Below, in pieces: positions 44,112 to 55,794 of a DNA stretch of 56,292 nucleotides (its first letter is position 1; the number at the start of each line of letters is the position of its first letter). The position numbers were made by a program, and so were the translations under genes. Origin of the DNA: Pseudomonadota bacterium (GTDB taxonomy: Bacteria > Pseudomonadota > Gammaproteobacteria > CALCKW01); the NCBI GenBank assembly GCA_039196715.1, contig JBCCUP010000029.1, forward strand, positions 1 to 56,292, given 5' to 3'. The notes beneath the pieces were generated by a model, which ran no database searches, was not told where the DNA came from, and saw only the letters and a program-made list of their open reading frames with translations.

Positions 44112-45038
44112 ATGACCGAGGACACCGTGCGCTTCGTCGACGCCCACCACCACCTCTGGAACCCCGTGAGCGCAGACCCCGACGTCGGCTATGTCTGGTT
44201 GCGGGACATCGGCGCGCCCAAGCCCTTTGGCGACCCCACACCGATTCAGCGCGACTACGGTATCGACGAATTCCAGAACGAGTCCCGGCAGACACTGGTC
44301 GCCTCGGTGCACGTCCAGGCGGACGGCGCAATCCCGGACCCGGTGGCCGAGACCCGCTACGTGCAGGCGCTGGCCAACCAACAGCGCCTGCCGATGGCGG
44401 TCGTCGGTTTCGTCAACCTGAGTTCGCGTGACGCGGAGCGTGTGTTGGACGCGCATGCAGCCTCACCGGCGTTCCGTGGCGTGCGCCAGATCGTCGCGCA
44501 CGTGCCAACCCGCCCCGACATCAGTTTCAGCCCGCGTGAACTGCTCGACGACGCCGGGTGGCGAGACCGTTTTTCGCTGCTCGATGAGCGCGGGCTCAGT
44601 TTCGACCTGCAAGCCTACCCCGAACAGATGCCACGCTTCGCCGACTTCCTGGCGACCCACCCGACGGTCCCGGTGGCGATCGACCACTGCGGCTGCCCCT
44701 GGGACCAGAGCGCGGCGGGCCTCGAACGCTGGCGGGACGGCATCCGGGCGCTGGCCGCGCTGCCGCAGTGCCGAATGAAGATCAGCGGCCTCGGCATGTA
44801 CAACCCCGGTTGGACACGAAACACCGCGCGCGCGGTGCTCGACACGCTCTTCGAGGTGTTTGGCCCGGACCGACTGATGTTCGGCAGCAACTACCCGGTC
44901 GAGAAACTCGCCCGCCCGTACGACGCCGTGTTGGACGACGTCGTCAGCGTGGCAGGCGAGGCCGGCGACGAGGCCTGCCGCGCCGTGCTCGAGACGGTTG
45001 CGTCGGCGTTCTACCGGCTCGACACCCGCGCGAACTGA
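44112..45038 (+). CDS. Amidohydrolase-family (COG3618, lactonase-like) hydrolase
   Basis: A 308-residue TIM-barrel metal hydrolase of the amidohydrolase_2 group, which includes L-fucono- and L-rhamnono-lactonases and LigI. The HxH motif is H12-x-H14 in VDAHHHLWNP. VAIDHCGCPWDQ supplies another His. The usual catalytic Asp motif GSDWP is replaced by GSNYPVEK, a variant whose activity should not be assumed. It is divergent from the transporter of the SnoaL/HisD cluster and shares its LacI-type operator. Likely task: opening a lactone made by the SDR or HisD-like enzyme (inference). Confidence 0.8.
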   Translation: MTEDTVRFVDAHHHLWNPVSADPDVGYVWLRDIGAPKPFGDPTPIQRDYGIDEFQNESRQTLVASVHVQADGAIPDPVAETRYVQALANQQRLPMAVVGFVNLSSRDAERVLDAHAASPAFRGVRQIVAHVPTRPDISFSPRELLDDAGWRDRFSLLDERGLSFDLQAYPEQMPRFADFLATHPTVPVAIDHCGCPWDQSAAGLERWRDGIRALAALPQCRMKISGLGMYNPGWTRNTARAVLDTLFEVFGPDRLMFGSNYPVEKLARPYDAVLDDVVSVAGEAGDEACRAVLETVASAFYRLDTRAN

Positions 45039-45450
45039 GCCTCGGTCGCGATCGGCCACAGCAGATGCACTGGCACATCCATCACCGGCGTCGGGCTCTC
45101 GGCGTTGGCTCGCTTGCCCTGCCCGCCGTGACGCAGTCCCGGGTGCCCTCGCGTTGCCGTACACGCTCCGCCTCAGGGCGATCTGCCGCCAGCTCGGCCA
45201 GGCGCAACCGCGCCGCGCGTGGCAGCAACCGCCCTGCGTTGCCGAGCCCCAACAGCGGGTCGTGGACCGCGACTGTCCCACGCCTCTGGTGGGGCTGGTA
45301 GCGGGTCATGTCGACAGGCGTCACATCGCGCTCGAGTGTCAGGGCGCCTGCGGCCACCGCGGTCTCGCCGATCCGGTCCGGGCAACCCTTGCAGCGCAAA
45401 GGCAACTGCCACGCGCGTTCGTTTTCACCCCGGACATCGAGGTGGTGCAT
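45011..45450 (-). pseudogene. Possible frameshifted gene of unknown family
   Basis: The 584-bp gap between 45,038 and 45,623 has no intact recognised gene. On the minus strand, codons with coding-like GC3 run from an ATG at 45450 (MHHLDVRGENERAWQLPLRC, then a CKGC pair and VHDPLLGLGNAGRLLPRAAR). That frame ends in low-complexity sequence at 45082. Another frame then carries PVMDVPVHLLWPIATEAQF to a stop at 45011, overlapping the amidohydrolase 3' end. One frameshift near 45,110-45,170 would join them. No family recognised. Confidence 0.35.
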
Positions 45451-45622
45451 CGCTCGCACGTCCGTGTCGGCTTCGATGCGCGTCGGACCGGGGCAGCCTC
45501 TGCCGCGGTACCGAAGCCGTCTGACGCGGCGCGGCGGTCGCGTCCGCTCCCTATGTCGGACGCGTTGTGTGTGACAATGGCCGGGACGCCCTCGTGAGCG
45601 GCACCCTGGCGAGCTGCACAGC

Positions 45623-46471
45623 ATGACGAAAGAAACCTGGACCTACTGGAACGGCGACTGGCACGCCGGCGACCTCCGCATCCTCGGCGCCACCTCGCAC
45701 GCCACCTGGCTCGGCTCGCTGGTGTTCGACGGCGCACGTCTGTTCGAGGGCGTCACGCCCGACCTCGACCGACACGCCGAGCGCGTGAACGCCTCGGCGC
45801 AGGCGCTTGATCTGAAACCCTGTCTGGACGCCAACGCCATCGCGACCCTGGCGAAGGACGGGCTGAAAAAGTTCGATACCGACACGGCGGTGTACATCAA
45901 ACCGATGTACTGGGCCGAGGACCACGGCGTCGGCATGCTGCCGCCAGACCCGGATTCCACCGCGTTTGCGCTCTGCCTTGAGGCGCGGCCGATGGCCGAG
46001 CCGACCGGCATGAGCATCAGCCTGAGTCCGTACCGCCGGCCGACCATGGAGGTCATGCCGGTCAACGCCAAGGCGGCCTGCCTCTACGCCAACAACGCCC
46101 GCATGGTGCGCGAAGCGGTCTCGCGCGGGTTCAACAACGCACTCGTGCTCGACGCCAACGGCAACGTGGCCGAGCTCGCCACCTCGAACGTGTTCATGGC
46201 GCGCGGCGGCGAAGTCTTCACGCCGCAGACCAACGGCACGTTCCTCAACGGCATCACGCGGCAACGGGTGATCGGCCTGATGCGCGAGGCCGGCATCACA
46301 GTGCACGAGACCAACCTCAGCACAGCCGACTTTCACGAGGCCGAAGAGATCTTCTCAACCGGCAACATCTCAAAGGTGGTGCCGGTCACTCGCTTTGAAG
46401 ACCGCGACCTGCAGTACGGACCGCTCGCCCGTCGGGCGCGTGAGCTCTACTGGGCCTGGTCGCACAGCTGA
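45623..46471 (+). CDS. Class IV PLP aminotransferase (branched-chain aminotransferase-like)
   Basis: A 282-residue fold-type IV enzyme. LGSLVFDGARLFEGVTPDLD is the N-terminal signature. YIKPMYWAEDHGVG contains the lysine expected to bind PLP. VMPVNAKAACLYANNARMVR, NVAELATSNVFMARGG and NGITRQRVIGLMREAGITVH form the C-domain. It would transfer amino groups between branched-chain or related amino acids and 2-oxo acids, though D-amino-acid or amine specificity cannot be excluded. It heads a plus-strand run with the AhpD-like gene 18 bp downstream. Confidence 0.8.
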   Translation: MTKETWTYWNGDWHAGDLRILGATSHATWLGSLVFDGARLFEGVTPDLDRHAERVNASAQALDLKPCLDANAIATLAKDGLKKFDTDTAVYIKPMYWAEDHGVGMLPPDPDSTAFALCLEARPMAEPTGMSISLSPYRRPTMEVMPVNAKAACLYANNARMVREAVSRGFNNALVLDANGNVAELATSNVFMARGGEVFTPQTNGTFLNGITRQRVIGLMREAGITVHETNLSTADFHEAEEIFSTGNISKVVPVTRFEDRDLQYGPLARRARELYWAWSHS

Positions 46472-46489
46472 CCCGAGGACCCGCAGCGC

Positions 46490-46846
46490 ATGGCCACAGT
46501 CCCCCTGATGAGCGACGCCGAAGCCGATCGGATCCCGGCCGTGAAGGCCGTGTTCGATGACATCCGCGCCACCCGCAACAGCGACTTCATCAACAACATC
46601 TGGCGCGCCCTCGCCTTCGACCCGGATGCGCTGAACCGCAACTGGTACGGGCTGAAGGCGGTCATGGCGGCACCCGGTGCACTCGACCCCAAGACCCGCG
46701 AGATGATCTATATCGCCGTCTCGGCGGCAAACGGCTGCGGCTACTGCGTGCACTCACACACCGCCGCGGCCCGTGCCAAAGGCATGACTGACGCCGAACA
46801 CGGCGAGCTGCTGCAGATCATCGGGCTCGCCGGCATGACCAACTAG
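46490..46846 (+). CDS. Carboxymuconolactone decarboxylase/AhpD-like protein
   Basis: A 118-residue all-helical protein. The redox motif CGYCVHSH (ANGCGYCVHSHTAAARAKGM near 80-99) is that of AhpD-like alkylhydroperoxidases. DPKTREMIYIAVSAANGC is the adjacent conserved helix. Members either reduce peroxides through the CxxC pair or act as decarboxylases; CxxCxxxH favours the redox role. It follows the aminotransferase closely and may be co-transcribed. Confidence 0.85.
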   Translation: MATVPLMSDAEADRIPAVKAVFDDIRATRNSDFINNIWRALAFDPDALNRNWYGLKAVMAAPGALDPKTREMIYIAVSAANGCGYCVHSHTAAARAKGMTDAEHGELLQIIGLAGMTN

Positions 46847-46908
46847 CTGGTCACTGCCCTGCAAGTGCCAACCGATCCCGAATTCGAGTACCCGACAGAC
46901 CCGCAGCC

Positions 46909-47601
46909 ATGACCGAACTCTTCCGCGAAGACAGTTACCTGCAACAGGCAGATACCCACGTGACCGCGGTCGACGAACGCGGGGTCCGGACAGTTGAGAC
47001 GGTGTTTTTTGCGACCGGCGGTGGCCAACCGGGCGACACCGGCACCTTGAGCGCAGGGGGTACGGTCTACTCCGTGACAGGCACCGTACGCGACGCCGAC
47101 GGCATCTGGCACCAACTCGACGGCGACACCGCACCCGCCGTGGGCGACGCCGCTGCGTTGCAGATCGACTGGGCGCGTCGTCACCGCATCATGCGCTTGC
47201 ACAGCGCGTTGCACATGCTCTGTGCCATCGTGCCGGCGCCGGTGACCGGCGGCTCGATCCAGACGGACCGCGCACGCCTCGACTTCGACCTGCCCGACCC
47301 GATCGACAAAGCTGAAGTCAACGAGAAATTGCAAGCCGTGATCGGCCAGGACGCTGGCATGAGCACGCGCTGGATCACCGACGCCGAGCTCGACGCTCAA
47401 CCCGAGTTGGTCCGCACGCTGTCGGTCAAGCCGCCGCGCGGCAGCGGCCGGATTCGACTGGTCGAGTTTGCCGGTATCGACTTGCAACCCTGTGGCGGCA
47501 CGCACGTCGCTCGGACGGGCGAAATCGGGCCGATCCGCGTGCAGAAAATCGAAAAGAAAGGCCGCCAGAACCGCCGCATCATCCTCGCGCTCGAAGACTG
47601 A
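46909..47601 (+). CDS. Alanyl-tRNA editing protein (AlaX-type)
   Basis: A 230-residue trans-editing factor that hydrolyses mischarged Ser-/Gly-tRNAAla. The N-terminal beta-barrel resembles the AlaRS editing domain ([20 protein letters not shown]). The zinc residues are H98 and H102 (LHSALHML) plus [13 protein letters not shown] near 190. It lacks the aminoacylation domain, as expected of AlaX. It lies between the AhpD-like gene and argH. Confidence 0.9.
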   Translation: MTELFREDSYLQQADTHVTAVDERGVRTVETVFFATGGGQPGDTGTLSAGGTVYSVTGTVRDADGIWHQLDGDTAPAVGDAAALQIDWARRHRIMRLHSALHMLCAIVPAPVTGGSIQTDRARLDFDLPDPIDKAEVNEKLQAVIGQDAGMSTRWITDAELDAQPELVRTLSVKPPRGSGRIRLVEFAGIDLQPCGGTHVARTGEIGPIRVQKIEKKGRQNRRIILALED

Positions 47602-47750
47602 CACACAGCGCCAACGGCGGCCGGTGTGCGGTCTCGTCCGCACAGGGACGCCACACGTCTCTGCCGGTCCACCGCGGCCACGTATCACGATCAGACCGAC
47701 CGGGCCTGCGTGCTACCATCGTGCCTTTTCGTCTGCGCACCGGAACCGAC

Positions 47751-49142
47751 ATGTCCGACTCGAATGCCAACGCCATGTGGGGTGGCCGTTTCAGCCAATC
47801 CCCATCCGAACTCATGCAACAGATCAACGCATCAATCGACGTCGATCAGCGCATGTACCGCCAGGACATTGCGGCGAGTCAGGTCCACGCCACCATGCTG
47901 GCGCGCCAGGGCATCATCTCGGAGAGTGACTGCACTGCCATCTGTCAGGGCCTCGAGGAGATTCGCACCGACATCGACGCAGGCCTGGTGCGCTTCTCGG
48001 TGGAGCTCGAAGACATCCACATGAACGTGGAGTCGCTGCTGCGCGAGAAGATCGGACCGGCAGCCGGCCGACTGCACACCGCGCGCTCACGCAACGACCA
48101 GACCGTGACCGACCTGCGGCTGTGGATGCGCGACGAAATCGATGGCCTGAGTGCGCGCCTGGTGGGCCTGATACGCGCCCTGATCGAAAAAGCCGACAGC
48201 ACCGCCGACACCGTCATGCCGGGCTTCACCCACCTGCAAGTGGCGCAGCCCGTGACCTTCGGCCACCACCTGATGGCCTACGTCGCGATGTTCGGGCGCG
48301 ACCATGGCCGTCTGCAGGACTGTCGCCGCCGGTTGAACCAGTGTCCGCTCGGTGCGGCCGCGCTCGCCGGCACCCCCTTTCCCATCGACCGTCAGTTCAC
48401 GTCGGATGCGCTCGGCTTCAGCGCACCGACCGAGAACTCGATGGACAGCGTGTCCGCCCGCGACCACGTAGCCGAGTACCTGTTCTCGGTCTCGATGCTC
48501 GCGGTGCACATCTCGCGCTTTGCCGAAGAAGTGACAATCTGGAATTCCGACGGGTTCAAGTTCGTCGAGCTGAGCGACGCCTTCACCACCGGCAGCTCGA
48601 TCATGCCGCAGAAGAAGAATCCCGACGCCGCCGAGCTGTTGCGTGCCAAGCCCGGCACCGTGATCGGTGCGCTCAATCAGATGCTGATCGTCATGAAAGG
48701 CCTGCCGCTGACCTACATGAAGGACATGCAGGAAGACAAGGAGCCGTTGTTTCGGGCGGCGGACAACATCGACCTCTGCGTGCAGGTCATGACCGGCCTG
48801 GTCGAGGACATGCAGCCGAACCCCGACCGCATGCAGGCCTTTCTGACACGCGGCTTCCCGACCGCTACCGACCTCGCGGATTTCCTGGTGCGCGAGCTCG
48901 ACCTGCCGTTTCGCGACGCGCACCACGTTACCGGCCGCGCCGTCGCCCTGGCCGAAGAGGCCGGCATCGAGCTGCATGAGCTGAGCCTCACGCAGTTGCA
49001 AAGCCTGAACCAGGGCATCGACGAGTCGATCTATGACGCGTTGCGCGTGCACACCTCACTCGGCAGCCGGACCAGCTACGGAGGCACGGCGCCGGATGAG
49101 GTGCGCGCGGCGATCGCACGCGCGAGGGCCATCTGGCAGTAG
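47751..49142 (+). CDS. argH: Argininosuccinate lyase
   Basis: A 463-residue lyase cleaving argininosuccinate to arginine and fumarate, the last step of arginine synthesis. The superfamily signature [10 protein letters not shown] is at residues 281-290. Further matches are [34 protein letters not shown] and [18 protein letters not shown]. The ATG at 47751 matches the usual N-terminus; an upstream in-frame ATG at 47721 adds ten non-homologous residues. It converges on the mgs-like operon. Confidence 0.95.
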   Translation: MSDSNANAMWGGRFSQSPSELMQQINASIDVDQRMYRQDIAASQVHATMLARQGIISESDCTAICQGLEEIRTDIDAGLVRFSVELEDIHMNVESLLREKIGPAAGRLHTARSRNDQTVTDLRLWMRDEIDGLSARLVGLIRALIEKADSTADTVMPGFTHLQVAQPVTFGHHLMAYVAMFGRDHGRLQDCRRRLNQCPLGAAALAGTPFPIDRQFTSDALGFSAPTENSMDSVSARDHVAEYLFSVSMLAVHISRFAEEVTIWNSDGFKFVELSDAFTTGSSIMPQKKNPDAAELLRAKPGTVIGALNQMLIVMKGLPLTYMKDMQEDKEPLFRAADNIDLCVQVMTGLVEDMQPNPDRMQAFLTRGFPTATDLADFLVRELDLPFRDAHHVTGRAVALAEEAGIELHELSLTQLQSLNQGIDESIYDALRVHTSLGSRTSYGGTAPDEVRAAIARARAIWQ

Positions 49143-49309
49143 TGCAGGACCGCGTCGCTGGGGCAGCTGTGCTCACGCCGTGCAGCGCCCGTCCGTGCTG
49201 CCCTGTCACGCGCAACAGGCCGACGCAACATCTGGGTTGAGCCCTGATTGCGCCAGCGACCCCACGCGCCGGCGGCGAGCGCCGCTGCGACGGCGAGAAG
49301 CTCGCCAGC

Positions 49310-50638
49310 CTAGAGGTCTTTGGCGCTGCCGGGCACCCAGCTCTGGCCCACGGTCGGCACGCCCGCCATGTCGGCCGCCTCGGCGGTCAAGGCAACGAGA
49401 TCCTCGGGTTCGAGGCTGCGCAAGCTGGTTTTGCCACAGGCGCGCGCGATGGATTGTGCCTCCATGGTCATGACGCGCAGATAGTTGGCCAGCCGCCGCC
49501 CGCCCAACACCGGGTCGAGCCGCGACTGCAGCTCCGGGTCCTGGGTCAGGATGCCCGCCGGGTCCTGCCCCTCGTGCCAGTCGTCGTAGGCGCCGGCGGT
49601 GGTTCCAAGCTCGTTGTATTCCGCTTCGAGTGCCGGGTTGTTGTCACCTAACGCGATCAACGCTGCCGTGCCGATGGACACGCAATCCGCACCAAGCGCA
49701 AGTGCCTTGGCAACGTCCGCACCTGTGCGGATACCACCGGAGATCACCAATTGCACCTTGCGGTACACGCCAAGGTCTCGCAGCGCCTGCACCGCGGGCC
49801 GGATGCACGCGAGTGTGGGCAAGCCGACGTGCTCGATGAACACCTCTTGCGAGGCTGCCGTGCCACCTTGCATGCCGTCGATAACGACCACATCGGCACC
49901 GCCTTTCACCGCCAATGCCGTGTCGTAATACGGACGTGACCCGCCGACCTTGATGTAGATCGGCACTTTCCAGCCGGTGATCTCACGCAGCTCGAGGGTC
50001 TTGATCTCCAGCTCATCGGCGCCGCTGCAGTCGGGGTGCCGCACGCCGGAGCGCTGGTCGATGCCCTTGGGCAGGTTGCGCATGTCCGCCACGCGGTCGC
50101 TGACCTTCTGTCCCAGCAGGATGCCGCCCGCACCCGGCTTGGCGCCCTGGCCCATGACAATCTCGATTGCGTCCGCCTTGCGCAGGTCATCGGGGTTCAT
50201 GCCGTAGCGCGACGGCAAGTACTGGTAGACCAGCTTGTTCGAGTGACCGCGCTCCTCGGGGGTCATGCCACCGTCCCCGGTGGTGGTCGAGGTGCCGGCG
50301 AGGTTGGCGCCGCGGCCGAGGGCCTCTTTCGCCGGGCCGGAGAGCGCGCCGAAACTCATGCCGGCAATGGTGATCGGGATATCGAGTTGAATCGGGTTCT
50401 CGGCGTTCAGCGAGCCCAGCGTCACGGCCGTGTCGCAGGCTTCGCGTGCACCTTCGAACGGGAAGCGCGTCAACGCGGAACCCAGAAACAGCAGATCATC
50501 GAAATGCGGTATGCGTCGCTTGGCACCGCCGCCGCGGATGTCGTATACGCCGGTCGCGGCGGCACGCCGGATGTAGGAATTGATGTAATCGTCAAACGTC
50601 CAGGGCTTGACCGGGTGCGTCCGTGGTGTGTGGTCCAT
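49310..50638 (-). CDS. FMN-binding glutamate synthase-like protein (MgsC/GlxD-type)
   Basis: A 442-residue protein equivalent to the central FMN domain of GltB. TIAGMSFGALSGPAKEALGR, STTTGDGGMTPEERGHSNKL, QGAKPGAGGILLGQKVSD, ADVVVIDGMQGGTAASQEVF and GGIRTGADVAKALALGADCV form the FMN/2-oxoacid site. Iron-sulfur-type Cys residues are not clearly clustered. With the next two genes it makes a split glutamate-synthase-like enzyme. N-methylglutamate synthase (MgsABC) and the rhizobial GlxBCD set have this arrangement. It would couple glutamine-derived or methylamine nitrogen to a 2-oxo acid or glutamate. Confidence 0.8.
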   Translation of the reverse strand: MDHTPRTHPVKPWTFDDYINSYIRRAAATGVYDIRGGGAKRRIPHFDDLLFLGSALTRFPFEGAREACDTAVTLGSLNAENPIQLDIPITIAGMSFGALSGPAKEALGRGANLAGTSTTTGDGGMTPEERGHSNKLVYQYLPSRYGMNPDDLRKADAIEIVMGQGAKPGAGGILLGQKVSDRVADMRNLPKGIDQRSGVRHPDCSGADELEIKTLELREITGWKVPIYIKVGGSRPYYDTALAVKGGADVVVIDGMQGGTAASQEVFIEHVGLPTLACIRPAVQALRDLGVYRKVQLVISGGIRTGADVAKALALGADCVSIGTAALIALGDNNPALEAEYNELGTTAGAYDDWHEGQDPAGILTQDPELQSRLDPVLGGRRLANYLRVMTMEAQSIARACGKTSLRSLEPEDLVALTAEAADMAGVPTVGQSWVPGSAKDL

Positions 50639-51318
50639 CAGTAGGGTCCCGCGTTGTCGACTTCAAAGTGGTAGAGCGTGCGGGCCGATCCGTAACGCCG
50701 GAATTCTTCGGGTTTCGCGTCCGCCTCGGCTTCGTGCAGCAATCGGCTGAGATGCTCGACGTGCTCCGGCCGCATCTCCTTTTCGACGCAATCCGCGCCC
50801 AGGGACTTGACCGAGCCGCGCACAAACAGGTGGCTCTCGTAGATGCTGTCACCGAGGTCGGCGCCGGCGTCGCCGAGCACCACCAGGCTGCCCGACTGCG
50901 CCATGTAGGCCGACATGTGGCCGATGTCACCGTGAACGACCACGTCGCCACCCTTGATCTGAATCGCACACCGGCTCGTGGCGTTGCCCTTGATCACGAG
51001 GATGCCCCCACGCGAGGTTGCACCGGCGTACTGGCTGGCGTCGCCGTCGACGATCACCTTGCCGGACATCATGTTCTGCGCGACGCCGGGGCCAGCGGAC
51101 CCGGTGACGCGCACGGTCGCGAGCTGATTCATGCCGGCGCAGTAGTAGCCCGTCGAGCCGTTGATGGTCACATCAATGGGCGCATTCAGGCCCACGGCAA
51201 TCGCGTGCCCCCCTTGCGGATTGCGCACCTCGAAGGCCGCGTGTGAGTCGGGCTCCACACCTTGCAGCGTGGCGTTGAGCTCACGAAGCTTGATCGCGCT
51301 CAGGTCGAGGACGGTCAT
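50638..51318 (-). CDS. GXGXG-domain glutamate synthase-like subunit (MgsB/GlxC-type)
   Basis: A 226-residue right-handed beta-helix protein equivalent to the C-terminal domain of GltB. Repeated G-x-x-G turns are seen in GYYCAGMNQLATVRVTGSAG, SGKVIVDGDASQYAGATSRG, GILVIKGNATSRCAIQIKGG and SGSLVVLGDAGADLGDSIYE. It is structural, bridging ammonia transfer in GltB. Its ATG overlaps the upstream amidotransferase stop (ATGA) and its stop shares a base with the start of the FMN gene. Confidence 0.8.
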   Translation of the reverse strand: MTVLDLSAIKLRELNATLQGVEPDSHAAFEVRNPQGGHAIAVGLNAPIDVTINGSTGYYCAGMNQLATVRVTGSAGPGVAQNMMSGKVIVDGDASQYAGATSRGGILVIKGNATSRCAIQIKGGDVVVHGDIGHMSAYMAQSGSLVVLGDAGADLGDSIYESHLFVRGSVKSLGADCVEKEMRPEHVEHLSRLLHEAEADAKPEEFRRYGSARTLYHFEVDNAGPY

Positions 51319-52196
51319 GCCTGGCGCTCCCAGACGTACACGGTCGCCGGTTCGGGCTCCCAGATGCGGGCGTCGTCGATGCCCGGCAGGTTGGCCAGCG
51401 CTCGGAACTCCGAGCCGAGCGCGACGTACTGGTCGGTCTCGGCGAGGACAGCCGGTTTGCAGGCGACCGGATCGCGCAGCACGGCAAAACCTTCCTTGGT
51501 GCCGACCACAAAGGTGTAGCAGCCGTCGAGTGCGTCCAGGCTGGCTTCCAGAGCCTCGCCGAGGTTCGCCCCTTGCTGCATTTTCCAGGTCAGGAACGCG
51601 GCCGCCGCTTCGGTGTCGCACGCACTCATGACCTCGACGCCCTCGTCTTCGAGGTCACGTCGCAGCGAGTTGTGGTTTGACAAGGCGCCATTGTGTACCA
51701 GGCACTGGTCCGGCCCGGTTGAAAAGGGGTGTGCGCCCAACGTGGTCACCGCGCTCTCGGTTGCCATGCGCGTGTGCCCGATACCGTGGGTACCGCCGAG
51801 CGACGGGATGTCGAAGCGCTCGGCCACCTTGGCCGGCAATCCGACCTCCTTGTAGATCTCGATGGCGTCGCCGGTTGACATCAGACGCAACGCGGGTATC
51901 GCTGCGATGCGCGTGCGCACGGCGTCGGCCTCCTCGGCCGCACACGAGATGATCGCGTGGGTGTCGCAACGCGTGACACTGGCGCCGAGCGTGTCAGCGA
52001 GGCCTGCGAAGTCGACATCCGGGTTGGCGGACTGCACGGTCAGCTTGACCTGGCCGTCGTCGGCGCCACGGTAGACAGCGATACCGGCGCTGTCGGGCCC
52101 GCGGCCCGTCATGGTCACGAGCATGTCCGTCAGCAACGCGCCAAGTTGCGGTTCCAGAGCCTTGTCCTTGAGGAACAAGCCAACTACCCCACACAT
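51315..52196 (-). CDS. Class II glutamine amidotransferase subunit (MgsA/GlxB-type)
   Basis: A 293-residue Ntn-type glutaminase with nucleophile Cys2 exposed after Met removal (MCGVVGLFLKDKALEPQLGA). Motifs TGRGPDSAGIAVYRG, IGHTRMATESAVTTLGAHPF, CLVHNGALSNHNSLRRDLED and SACDTEAAAAFLTWKMQQGA are those of class II amidotransferases. It supplies ammonia or scaffolds the following two subunits. The ATG at 52196 is fixed by the required MC start. A 20-bp near-palindrome lies in its promoter region. Confidence 0.85.
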   Translation of the reverse strand: MCGVVGLFLKDKALEPQLGALLTDMLVTMTGRGPDSAGIAVYRGADDGQVKLTVQSANPDVDFAGLADTLGASVTRCDTHAIISCAAEEADAVRTRIAAIPALRLMSTGDAIEIYKEVGLPAKVAERFDIPSLGGTHGIGHTRMATESAVTTLGAHPFSTGPDQCLVHNGALSNHNSLRRDLEDEGVEVMSACDTEAAAAFLTWKMQQGANLGEALEASLDALDGCYTFVVGTKEGFAVLRDPVACKPAVLAETDQYVALGSEFRALANLPGIDDARIWEPEPATVYVWERQA

Positions 52197-52299
52197 AGCG
52201 TTCTCCTGTAGCACGAACCTGCGCCGTGCAGATGTGATTCGGGGCTGCGGCCGCGGTCGGGGCCCGTCAGACCCGCGCACCCGTGGGCAGCGCGTTTTT

Positions 52300-52319
52300 G
52301 AATACAGTATACGGTATTC
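52300..52319. promoter_or_regulatory. 20-bp near-palindrome upstream of the mgs-like operon
   Basis: GAATACAGTATACGGTATTC matches its reverse complement at 18 of 20 positions. It also contains a TATACT-like -10 on the minus strand. GTATAC-based dyads are common operators for GntR/FadR-type repressors. No such regulator is in the window. Confidence 0.5.
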
Positions 52320-52393
52320 GCCCTGGCCACAAGTCTTCGCAGGCGGTGCGGTCGCGCCGCCCCGACAGGCAACTGCGCGGCCGAGGAGGGCGG

Positions 52394-53299
52394 CTACTCG
52401 TGGATGCCGATGACAGCAGAAGACAGCGCGTCGGCTAACGCACCGAGCAGAAAATCCACCTTGGGGTGCGAAGCGCGACAGGCCCAGACGATTTCACGCG
52501 CCGGTTGCTCGACGGTCTCAACCTGGGTAACCGGCATACCGGCCATCAGATCGGCGTCGAGCGCCAACTGAGGCACCAGCGCAGCCCCGTAGCCGGACGC
52601 GACGAGTTGCACCAATGTCAGCAGGTTGTTGACCGAGAGTTGCTCAGGTATGTCCTGCTCGATACCGCACGCCTTGATGCCTTGCTCTCGCAGGCAATGC
52701 CCCTCCTCGAGCCACACCAGTTCATCGACGTCAAATCCCTTCAGGGACACCTGGGACTGCTGGCAGACGCCGTGTGCACTGGGGGCGACCAGCCGAATTT
52801 GGTCGATACCGATATGGCGTGTCAGCAGGCCGGCTGTGTCCGCGGGCAACGCCAGCAGACCGATATCGACATCACCCCGGGCAAGCGCCTTGACCATGGT
52901 GTCGGTCTCCTGTTCCCGCAGAGACACGTGCAGGGTCGGAAATCGCCGTTCACAGCGAATCAGCAGTTCGGCAAAGCAAAACGGCGCGATGGTCGGTATC
53001 GCAGCGACAGTCAGCGTACCCACGGTCGGATCGGCGCAACTGTGCGCGAATTGCACAAGGTCTTCGGCGCGCCGAACGGCCTCGCGTGCATAGTCGATCA
53101 CCGACCGGCCTTCGTATGTCGGGACAACGCGCCTCTTGTCGCGCTCGAAGACAGTCAGACCCAGTTGCTGTTCCAGCGCCTGCAGTGCGGCCGTGATCGT
53201 CGGTTGGCTGACATGGCAACGGTCTGCCGCGTCGACAAAGCTCAAGGTGTCGGCCAGGGCGCACACGTATTCCAGTTGACGAAGTGTGATCGGGACCAT
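52394..53299 (-). CDS. oxyR: Hydrogen peroxide-inducible regulator OxyR
   Basis: A 301-residue LysR-family redox sensor. The HTH covers [20 protein letters not shown] to [15 protein letters not shown]. Redox cysteines are C202 and C211 in [15 protein letters not shown], the same nine-residue spacing as C199/C208 of E. coli OxyR. H2O2 forms their disulfide and switches on peroxide-defence genes. It is divergent from katG with a 168-bp AT-rich spacer, the usual arrangement for OxyR control of katG. Confidence 0.95.
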   Translation of the reverse strand: MVPITLRQLEYVCALADTLSFVDAADRCHVSQPTITAALQALEQQLGLTVFERDKRRVVPTYEGRSVIDYAREAVRRAEDLVQFAHSCADPTVGTLTVAAIPTIAPFCFAELLIRCERRFPTLHVSLREQETDTMVKALARGDVDIGLLALPADTAGLLTRHIGIDQIRLVAPSAHGVCQQSQVSLKGFDVDELVWLEEGHCLREQGIKACGIEQDIPEQLSVNNLLTLVQLVASGYGAALVPQLALDADLMAGMPVTQVETVEQPAREIVWACRASHPKVDFLLGALADALSSAVIGIHE

Positions 53300-55672
<2,373 letters not shown>

Positions 55673-55682
55673 CGGTGTGGCC

Positions 55683-55718
55683 ACGGTGGGCAATGCCGTG
55701 CACAGTGTTGCCCACCGT
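55683..55718 (+). terminator. Hairpin downstream of katG
   Basis: ACGGTGGGCAA pairs perfectly with TTGCCCACCGT (11-bp stem, 14-nt loop), 10 bp after the katG stop. No clear U-tract follows, but position and strength suggest a terminator or 3' stabiliser. Confidence 0.6.
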
Positions 55719-55794
55719 ACGCAGCGCCTGACCACCGGCCCGGCATCCGCCGGGTCGGTGACGGGCACCGCCGTCAGACTGCCCACCCCACCCT

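Noticed and set aside
49310-52196. Ordinary GltB glutamate synthase split by sequencing errors
   Set aside because: Three clean genes with proper starts and ATGA-type overlaps in the order amidotransferase, GXGXG, FMN differ from the domain order of GltB and match MgsABC/GlxBCD.
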